A stretch of DNA of 64,000 nt, from contig JAJLRJ010000007.1 of NCBI GenBank assembly GCA_024195265.1, positions 4,579,558 through 4,643,557 on the forward strand, given 5' to 3'. Shown one piece after another: positions 44,189-55,700 of this stretch. This DNA comes from Dendrophyllia cribrosa. Lineage: Eukaryota; Cnidaria; Anthozoa; Scleractinia; Dendrophylliidae. A model generated the notes under the pieces. It saw only the letters and a list, made by a program, of their open reading frames with translations, did not search any database and was not told where the DNA came from. The position numbers and the translations under genes are program-made. The stretch's first letter is position 1, and every line of letters begins with the position of its first letter.

Positions 44189-45607
44189 AGCCTGCGAATA
44201 CAGCCGCCTCTAATCGCTCCCGGTCGCTGGGGCTAATCACTCAGTTTGCCGTCATGGCTGTCATAACTTAGTGCAATTGGTGGTGAATGCGATCCTAGTT
44301 CGGAAAATCTGGACAATACGGAGTCTGTGTCTGCCCGGCAGTGTACAAAGGACGTCCATGGCCATCTGGTATTTTACAATGTGAGCGATGATGCTGGATT
44401 GGACAGCGAATCCTAATGTTTTCTTGTTTGTAGGGTGTGTCGAGAACTCAGACCTGGAAAACTCATACCCAACGGTGTATCAAAAACACCGAACCCATAA
44501 AAAACTCAAACCCTTGTGCGTATCGGAGACTCGGATCCACAAAAAACTGAGACTCCTAGGTGTATTGAAAACTCGGACCCTAAATTATTTCAAGCCGTCA
44601 TGTCTACGTTTTGTCTGTGCAGTCTTGTGGTGAGTGAAATCTGCGGAGAGTAAGAAGCTACTCGCGGCTTAGAAGGCTTAAAATTCAATTATCATATTGC
44701 ATACTGCTCATGATCAGTGCATTGTGATCAGTGACTTCTAATCCTACCTATCCTTCCAGCCGCGAGTAGCGTGCGAGAGCGAGCGATGCGAGGAGGGTAA
44801 TGACAGAGAACGCGTGGCGGCTTGCGCCACGCGCGTTTCTTCCTCGCTTCGGTCGCTTTCCACTGTGCTTTTCCCATCTCCATTCTATCACAAGTTCTCC
44901 AGGCGCGCCTGTCAGGAAAGCGCTAGACTCAAGTTCATTGTACCCTGGCAACGAGGTACAGAAGAATGATCTAGAGTCAGGGAGTTGGGCAAATACAAAA
45001 AAGAAATCCGCGAAGCATTTGTAGAAATAAAAAATAATACGCACAGGAAAAACAGGAAAACGATCTTAAGAAATATTTAGCATTTAGTCGCAAAACTGTC
45101 AAAAATAGAATGATCCACCTCCCGATTCCACTTGTAGCCTGCACAACAAACGCTTTTGTTTTGGGGGGAAGGGTGGGCAGAGCGGCTTGGGGGTATACAA
45201 GCGCGGAGCTTGACGCACGAAAAAAAAAGGAAAAAAATACGCTTATTCCTGCAAAGGGTACTCTTACAAACATTTTCTTTATCAATCAAATCCTGACTAA
45301 TATAGGTTGTTTATACGTGCAACTTATTGTATTTTTCCATCGATCAGTGTAAGAGGATAATTGACTTGCAAGCAGGTTTTTGCTCGCCTGGCAACTTCTG
45401 AGCCATTTTGGGGACGTACCGCTGGACAGGGAATGGTTTTTGTCCATTTTTGTCCTGAACATAACAGGGTATATAATTTAACGTGGACTGTCCTAAACAG
45501 GGTCTGAATCTGTCCTTATCCTAGGCAGGGTCCTAAAAGGTCAAGTAAGTGGGGCATGGCAGCATGGGCGGCAATGGGGTGGGGCATGGCAGCATGGGCG
45601 GCAATCT
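44189..45607. other. Loop of the giant inverted repeat
   Basis: No recognised gene. It contains a degenerate tandem array of GAAAACTCGGACCC-like units (about 44434-44585), a hairpin with GCTACTCGCGGCT arms (44656-44768) and a 30-bp exact tandem duplication of GGGGCATGGCAGCATGGGCG (45549-45604). Confidence 0.7.
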
Positions 45608-47139
45608 GAGCTGTGAGTCGCTTTGTTAGAATGTTCCGGAAAGTAGACAGGTTCGTAACAGAGGCTAACAAAAATACTTCCACTACGCCTAACGCGGTTC
45701 GAAATCGGAACTTTAAAAAAACAATAATAATAATCCAAAGACCGGAAACCAACAATTGACGAACACGGACAACGTCACGCAAGACGATTGCAACACTACA
45801 TTTATACAGACAATGTCACGTCACTATTTGTTTCGTCTCGTGCAATAACAAGAGTAAAAGTACACTCACTGGTTGACGAAAGTTACGAAATGGAATCATT
45901 GGAATCGCAAAATCTTCACATTACATTGCAAACACACGGGTAAGATTGAATTGTTTTTGTTCATGTTCAATATTTACCCACACTGTTTTATGAATACACG
46001 GCCCAGAAATGTTATTGTCGCATTTGTTTACTCTAATCTTGGTCATGTTTATTTTTGTTGGCGCTGGTCTCTGGGTCGCTTGTAGAAAATAAAAATCCCG
46101 ATATTACTTAAGAACAATGGGTTAAAATTAAAGGTAGCGAGATCAAAGTTCCATTTACTTTTCACCTTGAGCAACATATTGACTACTTAAGCTGAACAGA
46201 ATTGTAATTTGAGCCCATGCTCGTATTTTCTGTACATGACCTCGGGGTCGCATTGGACTGCGTGTTATTGTCTTTTTTCCTGTTTTACGAAATAATGTTT
46301 TAACTAAAGTACATTACAGCTTTGTAGCTTGACAAAACAGTTTTTTCATTGGCAAAAAGGTTTTCCTATGACAGATATTTGCTTGATAAGAGTTTCATGT
46401 TCGGAGCAAGGAAGCCCTTCGTGTCACGGATGTTCGTTGTGTAAAAATACACTTCACGTTTCCGTCCCTCAACTAGACAATTTTATCGGGCCACCTTAGA
46501 AATTTTAACACAGTAGAATATAAGGATTTTGCTTCAATACCATGTCAGTTTGAACTTTAAAGTCAATGTACCAGTGGACTTTCACTGGTGTAAAAGTTTG
46601 CCTAAATTCATCCTCGCGCTCAAGCGCTACAAGAAGGGAATTTGTAAAGGCCAAAAATATCATAAAAATAGCATATTTCCCAAATTTATTTGGTGTTTTA
46701 GAAAGATCAAGAGATGTGTTATGAACCAGCCAAAGGACATTGGAAGATCTTATCGCGTTTGACTGTACGAGCGAGAAGAAAATGCATTATTTTCCTCTAT
46801 TTTCGGCATGGATTTAAAGCCAAATTAGCGTTTTTTAGACTTTCCTCGATTTCGTTAAAACTAAAGCGCTTCTGAACCTTTGAGTATTTTCGAAAATAAC
46901 TTACTATAGAGGTTTTTTGGGCAAAATATGAAGAAATTCGAAATTTCACGAGTGACGCGGCATTCTCGATATTTACAGACATTGGCTCTTAACTTATCAA
47001 GTATGATGGTTTATACTGGCACAGCGTGGCAAGCGCTTGAAACACTGGGATTTTTCCTGAATTCTGCTAGTGGGAATGGGATTTGGACGCTGGGAAATGG
47101 GATTTGGGAAAAAATTGGGCTGGGAAATGGGATTGGTAC

Positions 47140-47162
47140 CCCCCCCCCCCCCCCCCCCCCCC
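47140..47162 (+). repeat. Poly(C) tract
   Basis: A run of about 23 C just outside the right end of the giant inverted repeat, preceded by four GGGATTTGG/GGGAATGGG-type direct repeats. Confidence 0.9.
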
Positions 47163-47199
47163 ATTTCAGGAAAGGGGAAAGGGGGCATTTGGGTGCTCT

Positions 47200-47365
47200 C
47201 TTAACCCTTTCAATCGCAGAGTCAACATGTATTGTAGTTCTAACTTTTGAGTCTGTGGACGAAATCCTATGGTGTGACCATTCAAATAAAACCTCTTCGG
47301 CAGTACTTTTGAATGGCAACATTTGTTTTTTAATATTTTATAAAGTGACATTTGGCATCTTGTGA
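47200..47365 (+). repeat. Dispersed repeat C, copy
   Basis: Reads CTTAACCCTTTCAATCGCAG, then AGAGTCAACATG, GTTCTAACTTTTGAGTCTG, GACGAAATCCTATGGTGTGA and CCTCTTCGGCAGTACTTTTG. The same blocks in the same order occur at 14.0 kb and inverted at 63.1 kb. Confidence 0.75.
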
Positions 47366-48214
47366 GTTTAAAGCACGTTACAGACGAGCAAGTTTTCTAT
47401 GACAAGTGTCCGCGACAAGTTTTACAAGTTTTACTTGTTTGTGTGTATGAACAGCAAGTTTTCTTTGACAAGTTTTATTTGCCCGTGTGAACGAATAACA
47501 AGCTGAATCAAAAACTCGAAACGAAAAAATTGCGAAGAAAATCGTCCGTGCACCCATGTTGCACTAAAAATCGTCGTTGCGAATCGTCCCGTGTAACATC
47601 ACCTTGTTACTCAGCGAATTTTAGAGTGAATGTCAGTGAATCTGGCTTGCTAAGAACTTGCGGTGAGATTCCAGACAGAGTGCCCTTAAAACTTATCGCA
47701 ACAAAGTTTCAGTCATAGGATGGAAATGGTAATTACGACTTGGATGCCTTTGTTATCCCATTGAAAATCTGAAAGAATATTTTGATGCCCTGTTGAATAC
47801 CTTAGACTTATCGTTTTGTTCACTGCCGTTCCTTGATTGAGGAGTTAATCAGTAATTCAGTCTCTTCAGCTTCCACACGGTCATCCACACGGCCACTTAA
47901 TTAGACCGTCCTCTTTCCACCAGATTTCCTCGTCCTGTGTGGTGAACTATGGGGCGCCATACTAGATATTATTACAAACATTTCTATTAAATACGTGTTA
48001 AACTAGTACAGCTTGATGTCTTCATTGTCACATAAACATGCTCCACCCCAAATAAATATAGTCTTGCTTATATTCTATATGGTCGTTGTCATATAATCAT
48101 GCCGAACAACAACTAAATAGTCCTCACTGATAACTAAGTACAGCCTGTTCTCCCTAAATTTGCAGTATTCTCTGACTGGAAAAAAAAATAAGCATGCTCA
48201 GGATCGGCTCAAAC

Positions 48215-48720
48215 TTCTCATGCACGTACTGAGCGGCATGAGGTAAGGCTTGTCCTCCCTTTTTCTTTGTGTCACGATTGACCGGTTACTTGGCTTCCTT
48301 GTGGTACAGCCTTCATTTATAAAACATTCAATAGTAACAACGTCAGTGATCGTTGCAGGATTGATGACTGAATGAAAGGAGCAACTCTTCTCCATGTTGG
48401 ACATCTTATCTTGTTTGCTTTCAGATGTATAGCTTCTTTTTTAAATATACGATGAATGTTTGTTACGCATGCACACGTTTTCTATGTATAGTATGAAACT
48501 TGAGGCCAATCGTTTAGATTTTTAGAACGTTTTGAGTTGTAAGCTCGTGGTGAAAATGACATTATAAACATTGGCATGCATGGGCTCCTGACATTGGCTT
48601 TTACATTTATCTGGTACATTCTTTGCGCTAGAAGGGGGTTCTTGGGAATTCTGTTGCCTTTTTGCTGAAAATATACCATAAAAGTTTGTTACGCATGCGC
48701 ATGAGTGTAGGCTACTTGGA
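48215..48720. mobile_element. Short relative of the 2.29-kb insertion
   Basis: Starts CTCATGCACGTACTGAGCGG with a CATGAG hairpin, ends CGCATGAGTGTAGGCTAC, and shares ACAGCCTTCATTTATAAAAC and CAACTCTTCTCCATG with 40.4-40.9 kb. About 505 bp, so it lacks the middle of the longer one. Confidence 0.7.
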
Positions 48721-49615
48721 GCGGAAGACCTTAGATAACAACGGTCTGGACCACCTCGGACACTTATTTTTGAGGGTTTCCTCTTAAACCGCAAACCACA
48801 GACGTCGGCCAGCAGTTTACAGATCGGAGTTTACCGTATGAACATAATCTGGGCTTAAGATTGAGGGTTAATTTTTACCTATGCCTATTACCGGAGCCAT
48901 CTAGGAAACATAGTATACATTCATGCATTCACATATCATCAGAAACTGGCTTTTGTTTTACTTTATTTATCGTAGTTTAACCTCAAAGTAATCCGACTAG
49001 CAAAACAGTTCCAACAACAAATAGCCGGCTGCCATGTTAGTTTTCATCTCTTTGTTCACTTCCAGTTTAGCTGAGAAATCGACTTCAAAATTACGTTTCT
49101 ATGAAAAAGAAATCAATAAAAAATAAGCGAAAGAGTTCTAAAAAGTAGCATTTCCTCTCAAACGTGGGATTGTGATGTTTAAGGGTGCAAAAAACCTTGC
49201 GGTAAATCACTTACCTCTAGAGCGTGGTCTAGCCGTACAAACGTGAACCATAAACCGCAAACCTGACGGCAAGGTACTGGTCACGTGACGTTTTGACGTT
49301 CGCGGTTCGCGGTTCGCGGGAAATGCCGAATAACCTCGATCTTAAGGTCTCTATTGAGAATTATATAACGTAACGTCGACACTTAGAATTTTCGCGTTCG
49401 AAGAACGCAATCCTAATTTCGTGTTGGTTTTCCTGTGGTTTATGTGCAGTAAAATTTGAGATTTTTTGGTAGACGGTCTTCCAAATGGCCGCCCCTATTG
49501 GTTTTTTTTCAGGGGCTCATTTCCGCCGGAAATTCCTTCGAACGCGTCTCCATAATCTGTGATTACTGCTAGTATTTTCAATACATTTTTAAGTGTAAAA
49601 AAGAAAATTTAAAAT

Positions 49616-49698
49616 CCCCACTCAGGATTGAACCTGTGACCTTAGCTAGGTTTAGGCTTGCATAGCCTACAGTACCAGAATACCACCTAGCTTCTCGG
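49616..49698 (-). other. tRNA-like sequence, possible SINE head or tRNA pseudogene
   Basis: On the minus strand AGCTAGGTGGTATTCTGG resembles box A and CAGGTTCAATCCTG resembles box B about 45 bases later. The acceptor stem does not pair well and no convincing anticodon arm is seen, so a functional tRNA is unlikely. Confidence 0.35.
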
Positions 49699-50304
49699 GT
49701 TGTTTAGTCCTAAATTTAGCTATATAAACTGCTAACCGGCCCTAACCTCAACTGAAAGCTAACCAGTTACTCCGTTATATAAGTCTCAATAAAGCGTCCG
49801 AGGTGGTCCAGGCCGTGGAGCCTTTTGTTTTCTATCGTATGATGCACCGCGCGCTTTAAATAATACCGTCATCAGATCCCTCTCGGCCAAAACCAGGCCG
49901 CCATTTTGAAGTTGCGCGGAAGTTCAGGGTAGTAAAGGTTTTATGCTTGAATTGACGCATGATTTTGACAAAAATAAGCTCTTGACACGTGAGGATCGTG
50001 ATTCGTGAATCATGTATAAATGTTCGTGAAAATTGCGAATCTAATAATAGTTCTGATATTGCAACGTTTACATTACGGTGATAGGCTCCTGTTACTTGTC
50101 AACAGCGTCATTGATTAACCATTTTTACAGGACCCCCCAGTATTTTTACAGTAGAGCATGCCACAATTGCGGGCTAATTGTTAACTCCGCACGTGTCCCA
50201 GAACTCGCTGTGAATGGTACGACCATAGCAATCTCTGTTTTACTGCAATGGCAGCGAACAGCGACGACTCTGTTAGCAATGTTAGCAAAATTCTGGCAGC
50301 CAAT

Positions 50305-50459
50305 AGCCCAATTTCGATATATTAAAATTCAACTTAAAACAAAAGACATCACCACGAGGCTTAGGGGAATGATAGTAAGGATTTATATGGTTTATTCCCC
50401 TAAGCCTCATAGTGATGTCTTTTGTTTGAATTTGAATTTTAATATATCGAAATTGGGCT
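50305..50459. mobile_element. Palindromic MITE family B, copy 2
   Basis: Ends AGCCCAATTTCGATATATTA and complement; the inner GAGGCTTAGGGGAAT / ATTCCCCTAAGCCTC pair matches the copy at 5833-5955. About 155 bp. Confidence 0.88.
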
Positions 50460-50649
50460 GTTCGCAAAGAGAACTTCAACGTCCCCATCTCAGCGGAGCA
50501 CCACACGCAACTACACGGTTTTAAACGTCACTTTCTTGATTTTAGTGGCCTCAATGCTCTAATTGAGCACCAACTAACCCTTCTTAAAACAAACAGAAAA
50601 TTGAATTTTGAACGAAACCAAAAATGCGTGATTAAAAATCCTCTTCACA

Positions 50650-50990
50650 GACCCGGGGTGGGTACTCCCCCAAAATACCTATACGGGTATGTGCCGCCCA
50701 ACGGGGTCGTGATTTTGGGACTCCTGATCTAGAACGGGGTATCCATTTTAGAGACGTTTCCTAGAACGGGGTCAATATATTTTGACCGCACGAAAGCTTC
50801 AGATTATCTGCAGCCATTTTTTCTAGAACGGGGTATTACAAATTGACCTATTTCTAGAACGGGGTATCATTTTGAGTGCAAATTCTTTCTAAAACGGGGT
50901 CCACATTTGGAGACCAGGGCGGCACTTACCCACCCAAAATAAACCCGAGTACCCCCCCCCCCCCCCCCCCCCCCCCCGGGTTCACAGAAT
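50650..50990. mobile_element. Element with repeated TAGAACGGGGT motifs and poly(C) end
   Basis: Starts GACCCGGGGTGGGTACTCCC and ends in the rough complement GAGTACCCC followed by about 30 C and GGGTTC. The interior has five spaced AAACGGGGT/TAGAACGGGGT motifs. The C run may be an expansion of the terminal repeat. No ORF. Confidence 0.7.
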
Positions 50991-51399
50991 AGCCATCAGA
51001 ATAAATTTTGACTAGCAAATCATCATGTATGTATTGGAACAGGCAGACACACAGTATCAAAGGCTCCTGAGAACTTGAGAATATGTTGTTTATGTACCGC
51101 AGGCAAATGAAATTGACAATGAACTTAATTTTCTACTTTCCTGAAATCTTTACGATAATTTACGGTTAAAATTCTTCAGTGATTTAACTGAAAAATATAC
51201 CCTTTGCAAGGACTTGGATAACAAGTCAAAAATTTTATTTCTTTTAATAGCATTGATCCTACCCCCTGTAGGTCACTTGCTGCTTTTATTTTTGAATGTA
51301 TGCATTATAGAAACGAGAAATTATTTCAGAAACCGGAATGTAATAATTTTAATTTCTCTTAATACTTCCTCTTTCATAAATGATGTATTTGCTTTAATT

Positions 51400-51458
51400 T
51401 TTTTAAAATATTTTTAGATAGGTAAATGCCTTGTATATATAGGGAAATACCTCAATAA

Positions 51459-51494
<36 letters not shown>

Positions 51495-51495
51495 G
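51400..51495 (+). mobile_element. Retroposon 3' end with (GTT)n tail
   Basis: CCTCAATAAATTGTTGTTG runs into about 11 GTT repeats, a usual form of a LINE/SINE 3' end. Its body upstream was not recognised. Confidence 0.5.
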
Positions 51496-54400
51496 AACTT
51501 ACGCTCGCACAGTGGCACTAGTGTTGAGACGTTTTCCGCGCCGGCTGAGGACAGAAAATGCGTGGAAACACAAATTCGAAAAATGTAAAGAAACGCAAAT
51601 CAAGTAATTTTCGACTGTTGTTTTCTGTGATAACGTATGAAAATATGTTTTTCGTGAAATGCCATAAAATACATACGTGATTCGTGATTTGAGGAAAAAT
51701 AGGCTCGTGATTCGTGATTGAGACCCTACCACACCCCCCATACCACCCTGTGTGCTTTCAATCGTGATTCAATGGCGGAAAGAAGCGAAGATGTTCGCGC
51801 CAGGCAAGGTCACAAATGATTAATAAAAGGCGCGCTTATGTAGATTTTAGTTGTTGTTTTTTCCTTGCGGCTTTCAGAATCAACAAAATTTAATTCTTTG
51901 TTCATAACGTAAACATTCTACGCATGGCGCAGCTTTTCGGGACTCAATCAGTACCTTGGAATCCGAGGCTAAGAAAGTTAAGTCTGCAAATATCTCTCGC
52001 GAAAGACTAGCACGAAAAGAAGACCTGGTCTCATACTATTGATAATTTTAATCCTTTAGCGTTTGCGTTGGACACCATTGAGTATGAAGAGGTATTAAAA
52101 GGGAAAAGGCGTATTTGCTCAAGGAAACTACACCTGTAATTTTACTTGACGTGACTAACTGAAAGTATCAAATAGTTCAGATGCGTACATATTAATTGAT
52201 CCAAAACGAAAGGTTTAGGGGTGTATCAGATTCCATAATCTATTTTACGGGTTAAGAAAATCCTCTGTAGTGATCTAATACGAGATTAGTTGCAACTGAT
52301 ATAATCGTAGCTCATAATCTTTATGAAAAACAGTTTTCTGTTTATTCTGGAAAATAAAGCGTTTAAAACTTTCTGCAAAGCCGTGTGCAGAATGTTTCTT
52401 AAATAATGAAAAAGCCAATATTCTCACGCTATTTTTAAAGCCGGCGTTAATGATGATATCCAAAGAATTCTGAACCGGAAACATATATTAGTCGGTGAGA
52501 GAAAAATCATTTTACTTGTGAGGTCTCTCTCACAGCCCGCAAGTCAAGTACATGCATATTTTGACCAGCAATACCGGAGATGGCCGGACAACGCACTAAT
52601 TCGAACTAATACTAAGTACTGCAGTAACCAGTTTCTAAATCAGTCCTTTTCCCAAATATTTGTCACAATGTTTCTTTTTATATAAAAACACCACAAAGCT
52701 AATGTTTCAAATATTGCCATGCAGTTTTTGTCCCATATTATTCCACAGATATCAATAATGCATATTTAACTATTCACTATACCCGCCGAGGGAGAGCGAG
52801 GGGTGACTCCCTTGTCCGGCCTCAACGGGGACGTGATGGCCAAATATAAATATATATATATTAAGTCATAGAAACCTCACCACAAGCCGAATTTTAACCA
52901 GTATTTTGCTGGCGCTGTCTTCCGTTGACTTTGGCATTGATGAGTAGAATCAGAGAGTTGTGTCTTAAACAGGGTCAGAGTTTGAGCGGCCCGGCCGCAC
53001 CTCCCTACCCGAGCATCTCTCGAGTACCCCATTCCCCCACCCCACCACACCACACCCCCGGACTATACCGCGATTTTTCTTAATGTTTTTCAACTTAGAA
53101 ACTTTAAAATGTTCGTCACTATTGGAACAGTGTACATCATTGGCGCAACAATTAAGACTCGGCCTTTTAATTTGTTTCTTGGTGTCAGAAGTTATTATTT
53201 GGCTTCTTCAGTCAGTGGGAATGATTCGCACTCTGTCATCCATACTCAACAGTAGTCAAACGTCGGGGGTACGGGTCAAACGTCGTTTTACTGAAGATCG
53301 GTCATAAGCACATATATTGATTTTTAGTATAAATCTACTAAGATTCTATCACGAATACTGTTCTCTTATTGGCTACGCTACTCGCTATCTGTCCTGTTGT
53401 AGAAAGTGAGCAGTGTGTGTGTGCGGTTGTCAGTGTGCGGTTGTTATTTATAGCATTAGTCAATAAAAACGCGAGCCTGTCTTGTAGTTTCGCTCTTGAT
53501 TTCTATGCGTGATAGTCGCCCTCATCAACTATCACGCGATGGAAATCTCGAGCTCATACTAATTTTAGACCTCATTTTAACCAGTATTCAGAGAGACAGA
53601 AATGAGACAAAAAAAAAACAACCAGTTGAATATATTTGCCCAAATCTAGAGTGAAGCCATCTTGCTGACTGAGATATTGGAATAATGGCCAATAACTGTA
53701 TCACTGATCATGAAATTTCCTGTCAATTCCACTGGCTTCATATCATTACGTTGTTTTTCATAATCTTTCCAGGACATGTAAGGTCTGCCACCGCAGGATC
53801 CAGCAACATATTTCATAGGGGCAGTTTTCCTTTAAATTGCTGTTTAATAATATCATATTCCTTTTAACATTTTGCGAAATAACATGCAAGGTATTTGCTC
53901 TTGTTTTTGTTTTGTTTTGTTTTTACTGTGAATTGTTGGTAACATAAGTCAAACACACCTTTATACGAACCATATTCCGATCCACTCATCATGGAATGAT
54001 ACACCACTGATACGGCCGGATAAAAATAAGAATAACTGTTTATTCACAAATGAAACGTGAAAAGGAGATAAAAGGACACAATATTTCGTTAATACGATAT
54101 TTCGGTAAATGATCACTTCGGCTTAACAGCTATATATAGGCAAAAATTTCTTTTTAAAGCGGACACTAATTCTCGCGGTCATACCCAGGAATGTTCATTC
54201 CATCATACTTGAGATGTCAATCAGCGACCAGGTTCAGTCGCCGTTTCAACACGATACTGTTTTCACAGAGGCGTCAAAAGTTCCGATGTTGCACTTGAGC
54301 GGATCGATGAATTATTAAAGGTGTACATGAACTAATTTTACTGGCATTCTTTTTTGACAAAATCGGTAAAACATAGTATCTGAAGGCATAGCAGCTTTGA

Positions 54401-54939
54401 AACGGGTGAGGGCAATTAGTACAATAATGCATTAGTACAACCATATATTTTGACTACTGTAGTTTTTTCATGGGGTGTGCATTGGCAAATCCAATCTGCG
54501 AGACTCCAAAACTGCTACACAACAGGACTACTCGCATAATCACTCATTCCAGTTTCACTACTTCATCCGTTAGTCTTTTGTATGACCTTGGCTGGGATAC
54601 ACTGGCGAAAAGGCGTGCCAAGCAATTAGTAATAAGTCATGATGTTTAAGGAGCTCAATGATTTCCTTCCGATTCGCCTTAATAGAATTTTCACAAATAC
54701 ATCCCAAGTTCATTCACATAATCTAAGAAGTTCTGCTCATACTAAATCCAGGCCTCTCTCTGAAGCGGGTAAACACAGTTTTCCCTACCGAGGTGCTACT
54801 CTTTGGAATATCCTTCCTCCTCAACTTCTTTGCAGGTATAACCTTGTTCTTCCTTCTCTTCCTTCTTGTCAGTGAAACCGACCTATTAGCTATTAGTATT
54901 CTAGGCGTAATTACAATTGATAAATAGGTATTAGTAATA

Positions 54940-55217
54940 GAGCAGTTTTCAATTGAGTGTGGTAAAACCAAAACCAAAGTAATTACTCTGACCAAGCACA
55001 GCAGTCGTAAACAATCCAATGAACCAATCAGAGCTCGAAGCAATATCGGCGGCGCCAAGCGCGGGAAAACGCGTGCGAGCAAGTCACGATTGGTTTTGGT
55101 TTTACTTCTGATTGGTCGAGAAAGTGTTGTGAGATTTTTTAGCCAATCACAAAGCGTAGCAATGAAAAACCAAAGCAATTGTGTAATTATTTTTCACACT
55201 CAATTGAAAACTGCTCT
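54940..55217. mobile_element. MITE family A, copy 4
   Basis: GAGCAGTTTTCAATTGAGTG to the complement AATTGAAAACTGCTC, with TA at the left and a TA shared with copy 5 at the right. Order of internal motifs as in copy 1. Confidence 0.88.
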
Positions 55218-55508
55218 AGAGCGGTTTTCAATTGAGTTTCGAATAAAGTAATTTCATGATTGCTTTGAATTGGTTTTGCATTGCTACGGCTTGTGATTGG
55301 CCAAAATATCTCGCGCCACTTTCTCAACCAATCAGAACCAAACCCAAAACCAATCGTGACTTGCTCGCACGCGTTTTCCCGGCTTCACGCCGGGGCATGT
55401 ATTTGCTTCGAGTTCTGATTAGTTCATTGGATTGCCTGTGTCTCAGTTGTGATAGGTCACAGTAATTACTTTCGTTTTGGTTTTACGACACTCAATTGAA
55501 AACCGCTT
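55218..55508. mobile_element. MITE family A, copy 5, in inverted orientation
   Basis: GAGCGGTTTTCAATTGAG to CACTCAATTGAAAACCGCTT. Its interior is the reverse complement of copy 4 in motif order, so the two form a back-to-back inverted pair joined at GCTCTAGAGCGG. Confidence 0.88.
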
Positions 55509-55700
55509 TATATATTATTGTATTAGCACTAGTTAGTTGTTATTTTAGTTATTATTTTCTTACTTTTAGAGACACGGCACGATGGAAGAACATACATGTA
55601 TCGTTCCCTGAGGGTACGGGGTCACGGGAAGGAGAAGACCCTGGGAACGAGGTTGATTGATACCGTGTATCAATAAAGCGTATGGTGATGATAATGATTG

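Larger units (their letters stand above)
40205..47002. repeat. Giant inverted repeat, arms about 1.39 kb net, loop 1.42 kb
   Basis: The right arm (45608-47002) is uninterrupted. Its reverse complement matches left-arm segments 40205-40385, 42673-43485 and 43801-44188 in order. The two breaks are insertions listed separately: 40386-42672 and a SINE at 43486-43788. The arms differ by scattered substitutions and small indels, so the duplication is not recent. The outer ends read TTAAGAGCCAATGTCTG on both sides, but no clear target duplication is seen. It could be a long-TIR or foldback transposon or a segmental inverted duplication. Confidence 0.88.
47366..54389. other. Long intergenic stretch without a supported gene
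   Basis: Apart from the repeats listed separately I see no coding exon with family resemblance and no consistent splice chain. It includes GTTCGCG tandem triplets near 49.30 kb and a C-rich patch at 53.0 kb. Confidence 0.5.
54390..55700 (+). pseudogene. Degraded LINE (CR1/L2-like) 3' region, split by two MITEs
   Basis: Frames after 54.39 kb read ALKRVRAIST, then RIITHSSFTTSSVSLLYDLG with WDTLAKRRAKQL, then MFKELNDFLPIRL and FPYRGATLWNILP. Together they match the C-terminal part of CR1/L2-type reverse transcriptases. Stops and frame changes show it is dead. After the MITE pair (54940-55508) the element resumes and ends CCGTGTATCAATAAAG and a TGATGATAATGAT tail near 55.70 kb. Confidence 0.8.

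Noticed and set aside
46928..47365. 145-residue ORF
   Set aside because: It crosses the giant inverted repeat border, a poly(C) run and dispersed repeat C.
50078..50524. 148-residue ORF
   Set aside because: It runs through palindromic MITE family B and contains its inverted arms in translation.
54723..55178. 151-residue minus-strand ORF
   Set aside because: It spans a LINE remnant and a MITE and has no homology of its own. The same peptide pieces appear in other MITE family A copies (3868-4098).
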